NCBI GenBank assembly: GCA_964587915.1
Contig: CAZPMK010000005.1
Span: forward strand, 15,040-79,039
DNA: 64,000 nt
Reading direction: 5' to 3'
DNA from: CAG-177 sp964587915
Lineage (GTDB): Bacteria > Bacillota > Clostridia > Oscillospirales > Acutalibacteraceae
The first letter of the stretch is position 1. Each line of letters opens with the position of its first letter. Below the pieces are notes generated by a model that did no database searches, had not been told where the DNA came from, and saw only the letters and a list, made by a program, of their open reading frames with translations. This document shows, in pieces, positions 15,759-25,123 of the stretch. A program made the translations under genes and the position numbers.

Positions 15759-17237
15759 ATGCAGAAGAATAAAATTATTATCGAATGGTACAGCATCATA
15801 AGAGACCTGTTGCGAAATCTTTGGGTTATGCTGCTTGCGGCAATCATCGGCGTAATGGGAATATATATTGCTTCCTACAGCGTATATTCTCCCGAATACA
15901 CCGCAACCTCAACTCTTGTCGTTACCGCAAAAAGCTCAACCTCAAACCCGTATTCCCTTGTAGGCATTTCCTCGGAAATTGCAGAGGTTTACACGAATGT
16001 CTTTGAACAGCCTATAATCCGTGAAAAGGCGGCGGCACATTTACAGAGGGCTTCCTTTGACGGAAAGGTTACCGCAACGGTTCTTTCCGAGACGAATCTC
16101 ATGAGCGTAAATGTTACTTCACCGAGTCCGCAAACGTCATATGAACTTCTCAGTGCGGTTTTGAAGGTTTATCCCGAGGTGTCGGATAATATCTTTGAAA
16201 ATGCGACAATAAGCGTTATCAAACAGCCTGCCATGCCGCATTTTCCGTCAAACAGTATCACTTCTCAGAATAAGCTCCTCGTGGCATTCGGCTGTGCTTT
16301 GGTTACCGCAGTTTTGATTGCCATGCTCTCGGTATTCCGCGATACCGTAAAAAATGAGGATGCCTTTAATTCAAAAGTCGAATCAAAGCTCATCGGAACC
16401 ATAGTCCATGAGGACAAGCGTATGGGACTCGGTGACAAACTTAAAAAAAAGAAAAAAGCGTTATTGATTCACAGCAACGCCTTTATCAGCCTTAAATTTG
16501 TTGAGAGCTTCCACAAGATTGCGGCAAAGCTCGAGCATCACAACAGGCGAAGCGGAGACAAGGTTTTTGCCGTTACGAGCGTTGCCGAAAATGAGGGTAA
16601 ATCCACGGTTGCATCCAACATAGCCCTTTCACTTGCGGATCGCGGCTACAAAGTAATTCTTTTTGACCTTGATGCCAAAAAGCCGGCACTTTACAAAATT
16701 TTCGGCGAAAGCTATGACCAATGTTCCGAACTCGGCGAGCTTTTTGAAAACAAAATCAAGTACAGTGATTTTAAGCTCAGAAAATATAAAAAATCGTCGC
16801 TTTATCTCGCACTTAACACAAAGCCTTATACGACTTATCGCAATTGGATAGAAAGCGGTGCCGTTGAAAAGGTTATCGGTGCGTTGAAAACAAAGGTTGA
16901 TTATATTATTGTTGACACCGCTCCATTCTCCGTAGATGCTTCCGTTACGGATATTGTAAAAATCGTTGATAAAGCCATTGTGGTCGTTCGTACCGATGTT
17001 GTAACGGCACCGTCGCTTAACGATGCTCTTGCAACACTTAAAGAGGTCGGCGGCGATGTTATGGGCTGTGTACTTAACGATGTTCACCCCGAGCTTGCAC
17101 TCTCCGGCTTCAACGGCTTTGACGAGGGCGGCTACTATTACGGAAAGAGATACGGGAAATACAACAGATATTCACACTACGGCAAATACGGTACCGATAC
17201 AAAAACCGCACGAAAAAACAGCGAATCGGACACATAA
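15759..17237 (+). CDS. Wzz/BY-kinase fusion 1 (polysaccharide chain-length regulator with tyrosine kinase domain)
   Basis: A single-chain polysaccharide co-polymerase and BY-kinase, 492 residues from ATG 15759 (an in-frame TTG two codons earlier is less likely). A Wzz domain spans about residues 1-200, with membrane spans near 20-41 and 170-192. The kinase domain has Walker A AENEGKSTVASN, Walker A' FDLDAKKP and Walker B DYIIVDTAP. The Walker A' carries Lys where the consensus DxDxR has Arg. The C-terminus is a tyrosine cluster (GGYYYGKRYGKYNRYSHYGKYG), the usual autophosphorylation tail. A second, more canonical copy follows. Confidence 0.88.
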   Translation: MQKNKIIIEWYSIIRDLLRNLWVMLLAAIIGVMGIYIASYSVYSPEYTATSTLVVTAKSSTSNPYSLVGISSEIAEVYTNVFEQPIIREKAAAHLQRASFDGKVTATVLSETNLMSVNVTSPSPQTSYELLSAVLKVYPEVSDNIFENATISVIKQPAMPHFPSNSITSQNKLLVAFGCALVTAVLIAMLSVFRDTVKNEDAFNSKVESKLIGTIVHEDKRMGLGDKLKKKKKALLIHSNAFISLKFVESFHKIAAKLEHHNRRSGDKVFAVTSVAENEGKSTVASNIALSLADRGYKVILFDLDAKKPALYKIFGESYDQCSELGELFENKIKYSDFKLRKYKKSSLYLALNTKPYTTYRNWIESGAVEKVIGALKTKVDYIIVDTAPFSVDASVTDIVKIVDKAIVVVRTDVVTAPSLNDALATLKEVGGDVMGCVLNDVHPELALSGFNGFDEGGYYYGKRYGKYNRYSHYGKYGTDTKTARKNSESDT

Positions 17238-17259
17238 TATGTAAGGACGAACAGTTATT

Positions 17260-18792
17260 ATGAATCAAATTGAGAATATAAAGCAAGAATCGGAGCACGA
17301 GCCCGAAAAAGTCACTCTGTATCTCAGCGATCTGTGGAAAGGCTTTTTGAAATTTTGGTGGGTCTGCATAGTGCTTGCGGTTCTTGCGGGCGGATATAAA
17401 TATGTAACAGGTCGTGCGGCGTATGTACCGCTTTATACTTCGTCGGCAACATTTACCGTCAGCACGGAAAACAATATGGGCTCTATTTCGGGCGTTTCCG
17501 CATACGCTTTCTATTATGACAGCACAACGGCATCACAGCTCGAAAAAACATTTCCCTACATTTTGAGCAGTAATCTTCTCCAAGATGCAGTCTGCGAGGA
17601 TATGAAGGTCGATGTAATGCAGGCGAGCCTTAATGCCGTGGCGGTTGCGGGTTCAAATATGTTCACCATGACCGCAACGGGTATGGACCCTCAAATAACA
17701 TATGACGTACTTATTTCGGCAATTAAGAATTATCCCTCGGTTGCAAAGTATGTTGTCGGAAATATTAAGCTGAATGTCATAACTCCCGCAGAGGTTTCAA
17801 CTCAGCCCTCCAACAGTGCCGTATATAAGAATACCGCATTAAAATGGGCACTCTACGGTGCGGTTTTGGGACTTGCATTCATTCTTCTTTATGCTTTTAT
17901 CAGAGATACGATAAGAACCAAAAAGGATTTGAAATCGGAGCTGAATTGTGAAGCTCTCGGCGTTATACCGCAGGTTATATTCAAGAAGCATAAAATGAGC
18001 TTCAATAAATCCGTTTTGCTTACGAACGATACGGTCGGAAGCGGATTCAAGGAATCGTTTCGAGTGCTGCGTAATACATTTTTACATTCCCTCCAAAACG
18101 GTGAAAAGGTTGTTACGGTTACAAGTACCGCTCCCGGCGAGGGAAAGACAACGGTTATCACCAATCTCGCATTATCGCTTGCAGAGCACGGCAAAAAGGT
18201 ATTGATTATTGATGCCGACCTTCGCCATCCGAGCGTTGCCGCACTTTTGGACTTTGATCCCGATAATGTGAATTATGAAATAAGAAACAACAGATACGAA
18301 ATTAAATATCTCGAAAAATATAAGATATCATTTATGAAGATTCTTGCAAGCGGCGACGCTAAAGAAAGAATCACGCTTAATTCTCATGAATACAGGCGTA
18401 TTTTTGATGAAGTCAGAGACAGCTACGATATCATTCTTGTCGATACGCCTCCCTGCGGCCTTGTTTCGGATTCCGTCTTTGCCGCTCAGGTTTCTGACGC
18501 TTCTGTATATGTCGTATATCAAGATACGATACGCACCTCGAAAATCAAAAGCGGACTCAACAATCTCGTTTCGTTCGATGTCAAAGTTCTCGGCTGTGTT
18601 CTGAACGGAGTCGTTTCGGGAATAACCGGCTACGGTCACAATTACGGCTATGGCTACGGCTACGGATATAAATACGGCTACGGTAAGTATGCCTATGGCT
18701 ATGGTTACGGTTACGGTGAAAGCAAAAAGCACCGCAGTAAGAAAGAAAATACCTCCGCAAAAGCGGGAGGAGCGGCAAATGAAAAAAACTAA
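17260..18792 (+). CDS. Wzz/BY-kinase fusion 2 with GYG-repeat tail
   Basis: Second co-polymerase/tyrosine kinase, 510 residues. Membrane spans lie near residues 34-52 and 196-215, around a Wzz loop. The kinase domain has canonical motifs: Walker A STAPGEGKTTVITN, Walker A' IIDADLRHP, Walker B DIILVDTPP. The C-terminus holds an unusually long Gly-Tyr repeat (about residues 457-485) with about a dozen tyrosines, then a basic tail. The stop overlaps the ABC exporter start by 14 bases. With the PHP phosphatase it should form the phosphorylation cycle that tunes polymer length. Confidence 0.9.
   Translation: MNQIENIKQESEHEPEKVTLYLSDLWKGFLKFWWVCIVLAVLAGGYKYVTGRAAYVPLYTSSATFTVSTENNMGSISGVSAYAFYYDSTTASQLEKTFPYILSSNLLQDAVCEDMKVDVMQASLNAVAVAGSNMFTMTATGMDPQITYDVLISAIKNYPSVAKYVVGNIKLNVITPAEVSTQPSNSAVYKNTALKWALYGAVLGLAFILLYAFIRDTIRTKKDLKSELNCEALGVIPQVIFKKHKMSFNKSVLLTNDTVGSGFKESFRVLRNTFLHSLQNGEKVVTVTSTAPGEGKTTVITNLALSLAEHGKKVLIIDADLRHPSVAALLDFDPDNVNYEIRNNRYEIKYLEKYKISFMKILASGDAKERITLNSHEYRRIFDEVRDSYDIILVDTPPCGLVSDSVFAAQVSDASVYVVYQDTIRTSKIKSGLNNLVSFDVKVLGCVLNGVVSGITGYGHNYGYGYGYGYKYGYGKYAYGYGYGYGESKKHRSKKENTSAKAGGAANEKN
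18628..18717 (+). repeat. Coding tandem repeat for Gly-Tyr tail
   Basis: Repeated GGCTAC/GGTTAC/GGATAT hexanucleotide units encode alternating Gly and Tyr, interrupted by Lys, Asn, His and Ala codons. Such a tract can change length by slippage without shifting the frame, because the unit is two codons. Confidence 0.85.
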
Positions 18793-20503
18793 AGATTACG
18801 CAGCCCTTTTCGGCACCATGATAAAGGAATGGAAATGGCTGCTCGGATATGCGAAAGGCTACAGAAAAATAATCATAATATATATTTTTCTCGGCATTTT
18901 CTCGGCGGTCATGTCCCTTGGAGCTTCGCTTGCTTCCAAATTTCTGGTCGATGCCGTCGTTGAGCATATTTCCTCCGATTTGCCTAAATATATAGCTCTC
19001 GTCATAGGACTTGCGGTATTTCAATATGTATTTCAGGCGTTGACCTCTTGGCTTTCCGCCGTGGTGGGAAGCAAGGCAAATAACGAAATACGAAACGATA
19101 TATATACGCACATCATATCCGCTCATTGGGAGGATATCGGTGCATTCCATTCGGGAGATTTGCTAAATCGCTTGGAGGGAGATACCTCCACGGTTTCCTC
19201 CGGCGTTATCGGATTTATTCCGACGGCAGTAACAAGATTCATACAGTTTTTCGGTGCTCTCGGCATTGTTTTGTATTATGATAAGACAATGGCTGTGCTT
19301 GCACTTATGAGTGCTCCTTTCCTGTTTATCTCGTCTCGTTTTTTACTTAAAACAATAAGAAAATATAATAAGCAGACCCGTGAGCAAAACGGAAAAATTC
19401 TTTCATATTCCGAGGAGTCGGTTCAAAACATTCAAGTTATTAAGGCGTTCGATTTAACAAACAAGTATATTTCAAATTTCAAAGCACTTCTTGAAAGCTA
19501 TCGTACCATGCGTCTTGAATACGATAAATTCAGCATTATTTTGACTTTCTGCCTTTCCATGCTCGGACTTATCGTATCCTATTCCTGCTATGGCTGGGGG
19601 ATATACCGTCTGTGGCAGGGTGCCATAACGTACGGTACAATGACGCTGTTTTTGCAGATTTCCGGCTCTCTTACCGGTTCCTTCAGTGCTCTTGCCTCTC
19701 TTGCACCTACGGCTGTTTCTCTTGCTACCGCCGCAGGCAGAATAATGGAGGTCACCTGCTTCAGCGAAGAAAAGGATACCGATAAAGACAAGGCTTTGAG
19801 CATTCTGAAACGCAGTACGGTCGACGGAGTAACCCTTGTGTTTGAAAATGTTTCTTTTCGGTACCGTGGCGGTGAAACTCCCGTGCTGAAGAATATTTCT
19901 TTTGAAGCGACTCCGGGAAGTACAATCGGACTTATCGGACCGTCCGGCGAGGGCAAAACAACGGTTTTGAAGCTGATTCTCGGAATTGTCAAGCCGACAG
20001 ACGGCAGAATATATCTGCGTTCATCAGACGGTGAAACAATTGATGTTTCGGACAGCACACGCCGCTTTTGTTCCTATGTTCCGCAGGATGTCGGTATGTT
20101 TTCGGGCACGATTGCCGAAAATTTGCGTCTTGCCTGTCCGCAGGCTGATGATGAAATGCTTGTAAATGCATTGAAAACCGCCGATATCTATTCGTATGTT
20201 TCCTCACTTTCCGACGGACTCAACACCATGGTGGGGGAGGGCGGAACGAATTTTTCACAGGGACAGCTTCAAAGGCTTGCAATAGCACGTGCCGTATTGC
20301 GAGATTCCCTCATAACCTTGATGGACGAAACTACCTCTGCCCTTGACATGGATACCGAAAAGCGTGTGCTTGAAAATATCATGTCTCGCAGCAGTTCAAA
20401 AATACGCATTATCACAACCCACAGAGAGAGTATGCTCAAATATTGCGACTCTGTCTATAAAATCAGTGCCAACGGAGAAATGACAAAAACTATTAAGGAA
20501 TGA
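18779..20503 (+). CDS. ABC exporter (fused permease/ATPase, type IV fold)
   Basis: Half-transporter of 574 residues. Six membrane spans lie within about residues 25-310 and a nucleotide-binding domain at about 340-570 has Walker A GPSGEGKTT, signature FSQGQLQRLAIARA and Walker B LITLMDETTSALD. The signature reads NFSQGQ instead of LSGGQ but the rest is intact. ATG 18779 follows GGGAGG and overlaps the kinase gene; extending upstream runs into the antiphase of the Gly-Tyr tract. Presence inside a Wzx/Wzy locus suggests export or flipping of a glycan intermediate or lipid, but the cargo is unknown. Confidence 0.88.
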   Translation: MKKTKDYAALFGTMIKEWKWLLGYAKGYRKIIIIYIFLGIFSAVMSLGASLASKFLVDAVVEHISSDLPKYIALVIGLAVFQYVFQALTSWLSAVVGSKANNEIRNDIYTHIISAHWEDIGAFHSGDLLNRLEGDTSTVSSGVIGFIPTAVTRFIQFFGALGIVLYYDKTMAVLALMSAPFLFISSRFLLKTIRKYNKQTREQNGKILSYSEESVQNIQVIKAFDLTNKYISNFKALLESYRTMRLEYDKFSIILTFCLSMLGLIVSYSCYGWGIYRLWQGAITYGTMTLFLQISGSLTGSFSALASLAPTAVSLATAAGRIMEVTCFSEEKDTDKDKALSILKRSTVDGVTLVFENVSFRYRGGETPVLKNISFEATPGSTIGLIGPSGEGKTTVLKLILGIVKPTDGRIYLRSSDGETIDVSDSTRRFCSYVPQDVGMFSGTIAENLRLACPQADDEMLVNALKTADIYSYVSSLSDGLNTMVGEGGTNFSQGQLQRLAIARAVLRDSLITLMDETTSALDMDTEKRVLENIMSRSSSKIRIITTHRESMLKYCDSVYKISANGEMTKTIKE

Positions 20504-20507
20504 TGAA

Positions 20508-22460
20508 ATGAAACGACGCAGTGCGCTTTCTGAAAAATTCCATATCGAGCATTGGTATCTTATAAGTATTTTGCTTGTAATTTACGATATAATGGCGGTG
20601 AATATTTCGTATTTTCTCGCCTTGCTGTTTAGATTTGACGGCTATTTTTCACAAATACCCCGGTACTATATGGATGCTTATGCCAAATTCATACCCATAT
20701 ATTCCGTTATTTGCATCGTGGTATTCTCAATTTCAAAAATGTATCAAAGTGTATGGCGTTATGCGAGCTTTAATGAGCTTATAAGAACATTTATCGGAAG
20801 CTCCGTTGCTTCGATAACTCATATAGTTTTGATAACCTTGATTTTTCAAAGAATGCCAATTTCGTATTATCTCTGGGGCTCCTGTTTCCAGATGATTTTG
20901 CTTGCCGTCGCACGCTTTTCGTACCGATTTGCACTTCTTGAAATTCGCCGTTTGAGAAATTCCGTCGGAACTCATAACGTTATGGTTATCGGTGCCGGCG
21001 GTGCAGGTCAAACAATAATCAGAAGCATAGTAAAAAATCGTCTTTCGGGCGACAGAGTGGTTTGCATAATTGACGACAATCCCAACAAATGGAACAGATA
21101 CATTGACGGCGTACCCATTGTCGGCGGCAGAGATGACATTCTTCATTTTGTCGATAAATATAATATTGATAAGATTTATATTGCAATTCCGAGTGCATCA
21201 AAGGAAAGCAAGCGTGACCTTATAAGCATTTGCAGTGAGACGAATTGCGTGCTGAAAAATCTCCCCGATTTTTATCAATATGCCAATACCGACATAAGTA
21301 CTGATTCTCTGCGTGATGTTTCAGTTGAAGATCTCCTCGGAAGAGAGCCTCTTTCAACCGATATGAACGATGTTTTTGATCTTATAATGGATAAAACCAT
21401 TCTTGTAACGGGCGGCGGAGGTTCAATAGGCAGCGAGCTTTGCAGGCAGATAGCTGCACATAAGCCCAAGGAGCTTATCATATTTGATATCTACGAAAAT
21501 AATGCATACAACATTCAGCAAGAGCTGTTGAGCAAATTCCCCGAACTGAATCTCACCGTGCTCATAGGCTCGGTTCGTGATTCAAGGCGACTTGAGGATG
21601 TATTCAAAAAATACAATCCGGAAATCGTTTATCACGCTGCGGCACACAAGCATGTTCCTCTCATGGAGGACAGCCCGTGTGAAGCGATAAAGAATAATGT
21701 TATCGGAACATACAAAACCGCATATGCCGCAATGATGAATAATTGCCGTCGCTTTGTGCTCATCAGCACGGATAAGGCAGTTAATCCCACCAATATAATG
21801 GGTGCAAGCAAACGACTTTGCGAAATGATAATACAAGCGTTTGACCGATGCGTTAAGAACGGTGATTACAAAGATATTACCACCATGCGTATTCACGGAA
21901 AGAACAAGATCGAAACTCCGAGCGGTAAGGTGCGTACCGAATTTGTCGCGGTTCGTTTCGGCAATGTTCTCGGTTCAAACGGTTCGGTAGTTCCGTTGTT
22001 CAAACAGCAAATTGAGAACGGAGGACCGCTTACCGTAACGCATCCGGATATTGTCAGATATTTTATGACGATTCCCGAGGCGGTGTCCCTTGTTCTTCTT
22101 GCAGGTGCATATGCTCACGGCGGAGAAATTTTCGTTCTTGATATGGGTTCTCCCGTGAAGATTGACACGCTTGCACGAAATCTTATTAAGCTCTCGGGAC
22201 TTGTTCCCGATGTTGATATCAAGATTGAATACACGGGACTCAGACCCGGCGAAAAGCTGTATGAAGAAAAGCTGATGGCAGAGGAGGGGCTTAAACGCAC
22301 TCCGAACAAGCTGATACATATCGGAAATCCCATTCCGTTCGATACAGCCGATTTCCGCAAACGGCTCGATGATTTGATGATTGCCGCATATGAAAATGAC
22401 GATAACATAAAGTATCTTGTTAAAGAGCTGGTTCCGACTTATATACTTAAAGAAGATTAG
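20508..22460 (+). CDS. Membrane-bound UDP-GlcNAc 4,6-dehydratase (PglF/WbpM/CapD family)
   Basis: Makes a UDP-4-keto-6-deoxy-HexNAc, the precursor for bacillosamine, QuiNAc or FucNAc-type sugars. The 650-residue protein has four N-terminal membrane spans (about 15-125), a first Rossmann-like segment VIGAGGAGQTIIRS near 162, and the SDR catalytic domain from VTGGGGSIGSE near 300. Catalytic residues follow the SMK pattern of the membrane-bound branch (Ser420, Met431, Lys435 in STDKAVNPTNIMGASK). No aminotransferase partner is in the window, so the final sugar is not determined. Confidence 0.92.
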   Translation: MKRRSALSEKFHIEHWYLISILLVIYDIMAVNISYFLALLFRFDGYFSQIPRYYMDAYAKFIPIYSVICIVVFSISKMYQSVWRYASFNELIRTFIGSSVASITHIVLITLIFQRMPISYYLWGSCFQMILLAVARFSYRFALLEIRRLRNSVGTHNVMVIGAGGAGQTIIRSIVKNRLSGDRVVCIIDDNPNKWNRYIDGVPIVGGRDDILHFVDKYNIDKIYIAIPSASKESKRDLISICSETNCVLKNLPDFYQYANTDISTDSLRDVSVEDLLGREPLSTDMNDVFDLIMDKTILVTGGGGSIGSELCRQIAAHKPKELIIFDIYENNAYNIQQELLSKFPELNLTVLIGSVRDSRRLEDVFKKYNPEIVYHAAAHKHVPLMEDSPCEAIKNNVIGTYKTAYAAMMNNCRRFVLISTDKAVNPTNIMGASKRLCEMIIQAFDRCVKNGDYKDITTMRIHGKNKIETPSGKVRTEFVAVRFGNVLGSNGSVVPLFKQQIENGGPLTVTHPDIVRYFMTIPEAVSLVLLAGAYAHGGEIFVLDMGSPVKIDTLARNLIKLSGLVPDVDIKIEYTGLRPGEKLYEEKLMAEEGLKRTPNKLIHIGNPIPFDTADFRKRLDDLMIAAYENDDNIKYLVKELVPTYILKED

Positions 22461-22476
22461 TTTATGGGGTGTATTT

Positions 22477-23172
22477 ATGCCGACGGCAAAAAAAGAAAAA
22501 TGCGGCTATGCAGGAATATACAACAGATTTTTTAAGCGTGTTTTTGATTTTGCTGCAGCACTGATACTGTCTGTTATTTTGCTTCCGATAGTATTGATTT
22601 TTGCCGCCGTTATTGCCGCAGATGACGGATTTCCCGTCTTTTATACCCCGCTTCGAGGCGGATATAAAGGGAAGTCGTTCAGAATATTTAAATTCAGAAC
22701 AATGATCAAGAATGCCGATAAGCTCGGCGGCGGAACAACGGCATTAAATGATTCAAGAATAACACGCTCCGGAGCATTTTTGAGAAAGGTCAAGGGCGAC
22801 GAAATAGTGCAGATTTACAATGTGCTTCTCGGAAACATGAGCTTTGTCGGACCGCGACCCGAATTATTGAAGTATACCGATCAATATGAAGGCGAAGAAA
22901 AGCTGATTTTTGAAGTTCGACCGGGAATTACCGATTACAGCTCCCTTGAACTTATAAGCCTTGACGAAATCGTCGGTGCCGATAATGCAGACGAAATGTA
23001 CGAAAAATATGTCCTAAAGCATAAAAACGCGTTACGAATCAAATATGCACGCGAGGTTTCACTGAAAACGGATATTACATTATTCGTTAAAACTGTTTTC
23101 AGCGTTTTGAAAAAAGCGTTCGGATATTTTACTGCGGCTAAGGAGAAAACCGATGGAGTACACAACTCTTAA
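22477..23172 (+). CDS. Initiating phosphoglycosyltransferase (bacterial sugar transferase, PglC/WcaJ type)
   Basis: Transfers a sugar-1-phosphate from its nucleotide to undecaprenyl phosphate, priming the repeat unit. The 231-residue protein has one membrane re-entrant segment (about 21-44) and the family motifs GGYKGKSFRIFKFRTM, the catalytic Glu/Asp region KVKGDEIVQIYNVL, and MSFVGPRPEL. It lacks the extra N-terminal spans of WcaJ, so it is of the small PglC type. It follows the 4,6-dehydratase directly, so a 6-deoxy-HexNAc derivative or HexNAc is a plausible first sugar. ATG 22477 is chosen for its GGGGTG site. Confidence 0.9.
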   Translation: MPTAKKEKCGYAGIYNRFFKRVFDFAAALILSVILLPIVLIFAAVIAADDGFPVFYTPLRGGYKGKSFRIFKFRTMIKNADKLGGGTTALNDSRITRSGAFLRKVKGDEIVQIYNVLLGNMSFVGPRPELLKYTDQYEGEEKLIFEVRPGITDYSSLELISLDEIVGADNADEMYEKYVLKHKNALRIKYAREVSLKTDITLFVKTVFSVLKKAFGYFTAAKEKTDGVHNS

Positions 23173-24088
23173 AAACACCGAAATAAAGGTTTCACGGCTT
23201 TGCATGGGCGGATGTCCCATGGGCGGTTACGGCTGGGGCGCCGTTGATGAAGGTGAATTGGTTTCTTCCGTTCGTGCTGCTCTTGACAGCGGAGTAAATT
23301 TTTTTGATACTGCCGACACCTACGGACTCGGTCAATCGGAAAAGACACTTGCAAAGGCTCTCGGCTCCGACAGAAGCAAAGCAGTTATCGCAACAAAATT
23401 CGGTGTTCGAGTTGAAAATTCAAAGACCTTTTACGATAATTCTCCAAAATACATCGTTAAAGCTCTTGATGCAAGTCTGCAAAGGCTTAAAACCGATTAT
23501 GTCGATTTGTATCAGGTTCATTACAGAGACGGCGTAACGCCTCTTGATGCCGTTGTTGAAACGCTCGAAAGGCTCAAAGAGAGCGGTAAAATTTTAAGCT
23601 ACGGATTATCCAATATTCACAGCAAAGATTTTTCCGAAATAAAACCGTTTACCGGAAAATTTGTTTCGTGTCAAGATGAGTTTTCACTCGCCTGTCGTAA
23701 AAATGAAGCCGATTTAACATTTTTGCGTGACGAGCTTTTGCTCACCCCCATGACTTGGGGCAGTTTGGGTCAAGGGATACTCACAGGTAAATACGATTCG
23801 TCCGTCACCTTTGAAAGCAATGACAGACGAAGCAGAGATATATATGTTAATTTCCACGGGAAAAAGCTCAAACAAAATCTGCGTATCGTCGATGTTCTCA
23901 GAACGATTTCGGAAAATCACTCAAAGAGCATTTCTGCCTGTGCAATACGCTGGATTTTGGATACTATGAAAGATTCCGTCGTTATTGCGGGAATCAAGAA
24001 GCCTGCACAGCTTATTTCCAATGCAGAAGCAACAGATTGGCATTTAACCGAAAACGAAATTCAAATGCTGAATGAGGTGTCAAAATGA
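23153..24088 (+). CDS. Aldo/keto reductase
   Basis: NAD(P)H-dependent oxidoreductase of 311 residues with a TIM-barrel. The catalytic tetrad is visible: Asp52 and Tyr57 in FFDTADTYGLGQSE, Lys82 in ATKFG, and His in LYQVHYRDG. It starts inside the end of the sugar transferase gene (20-base overlap, SD AAGGAG) and ends in an ATGA overlap with an acyltransferase. Coupling on both sides suggests it reduces or oxidises a carbohydrate intermediate of the polymer. Substrate unknown. Confidence 0.88.
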   Translation: MEYTTLKNTEIKVSRLCMGGCPMGGYGWGAVDEGELVSSVRAALDSGVNFFDTADTYGLGQSEKTLAKALGSDRSKAVIATKFGVRVENSKTFYDNSPKYIVKALDASLQRLKTDYVDLYQVHYRDGVTPLDAVVETLERLKESGKILSYGLSNIHSKDFSEIKPFTGKFVSCQDEFSLACRKNEADLTFLRDELLLTPMTWGSLGQGILTGKYDSSVTFESNDRRSRDIYVNFHGKKLKQNLRIVDVLRTISENHSKSISACAIRWILDTMKDSVVIAGIKKPAQLISNAEATDWHLTENEIQMLNEVSK

Positions 24089-25110
24089 CTGCGGCAAAGA
24101 GCAGATTGCACGAAATTGATATACTTTACGCTTTCGGAACGATACTTGTAATTTTCGGTCATTCCCACTCAAGTGATTGGGGTTCGTTTTCAATATATTT
24201 TGCGAAATGTATTGAATTTGTTTATACATTCCATATGCCGCTTTTCTTCATTATTGCAGGCTTTCTCCTCGCACATTCCAATGCCGTTTCACAGCTCGGC
24301 TATTTTGCATGGCTGAAAGATAAAGCACTTCGGCTTTTAACGCCTTATGTCGTTATAACCTTAGTCTTGATGTTACCAAAATACATTTATGAAAATAAAG
24401 GCTTGTCCGGATTTTCATTTTATGATTTTATTCTGCCGTTCGCAGAACCGAGAAACGGTGTTTTCGGTCACTTTTGGTTCTTGTATGTTTTATTTATCTT
24501 TTATGCCGTATTCGGCTTTTTAAAGTATTATGATGACTGCGGAAAAATCAAGTCAAAATTTTTATTTTCACTCACTCTTCTGTTACTTGCGGTAAAATTT
24601 CTGCCGATAAACAAAACACTTTTCTCCTTATCCGACATTTGTACTGTTGCATTTTATTTCTCGGCAGGCTATCTGCTTTTCCGTTTATTGTCGAAGAAGA
24701 CAATTGAAATTAAACCTTTCATCAGGTTTTTAATCTCCGTCTTCGGTATCATTACTTCGGTTCTGATTTTTATTTTTACGCAGAATAGGTATATCGGTAA
24801 GGAATACTTCAATTTTATTATATCTTTGCTAATGCCCTTTTCCCTTTGGCAAATAGCGGTATTACTTAAAGATAAAAGCACACCTCTGCTTGATTTTATA
24901 TCATCCAATCTGTTTACTTTCTATATTTACGCGTGGCCTTTCCAAGCGGCGTCACAGATTGTATGTAATTATTTTAATGCACAGTGGTATATACTTACCT
25001 CCGTAATGTTTTTAACCGGAATTATATGTCCGAGTGTGATTATCTATATCTATAAAAATTGTGACTTTTTGCATAAGCACCCGATAAAATTGCTGTTGGG
25101 TATGAGATGA
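24085..25110 (+). CDS. Acyltransferase 3 family membrane protein (first of three)
   Basis: Multi-spanning acyltransferase of 341 residues with about ten hydrophobic segments. It starts with the AT3 pattern LHEIDILYAFGTILVIFGHS, including the conserved N-terminal Asp and the His of the GHSH segment, and FHMPLFFIIAGF matches the second conserved block. Such enzymes O-acetylate or otherwise acylate polysaccharide units on or across the membrane. The start ATG follows GAGGTG and overlaps the reductase stop. Confidence 0.87.
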   Translation: MTAAKSRLHEIDILYAFGTILVIFGHSHSSDWGSFSIYFAKCIEFVYTFHMPLFFIIAGFLLAHSNAVSQLGYFAWLKDKALRLLTPYVVITLVLMLPKYIYENKGLSGFSFYDFILPFAEPRNGVFGHFWFLYVLFIFYAVFGFLKYYDDCGKIKSKFLFSLTLLLLAVKFLPINKTLFSLSDICTVAFYFSAGYLLFRLLSKKTIEIKPFIRFLISVFGIITSVLIFIFTQNRYIGKEYFNFIISLLMPFSLWQIAVLLKDKSTPLLDFISSNLFTFYIYAWPFQAASQIVCNYFNAQWYILTSVMFLTGIICPSVIIYIYKNCDFLHKHPIKLLLGMR

Positions 25111-25123
25111 GGAGTGATTGACA

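Noticed and set aside
18628..18717. Tandem repeat as a CRISPR array
   Set aside because: Units are 6 bases without spacers and lie in frame inside a kinase gene.
18650..18778. N-terminal extension of the ABC exporter
   Set aside because: The 43 codons are the antiphase of the Gly-Tyr repeat of the kinase gene; ATG 18779 follows GGGAGG.
22464..22476. Alternative ATG for the sugar transferase
   Set aside because: Different frame and poor ribosome site; ATG 22477 has GGGGTG and gives the family start.
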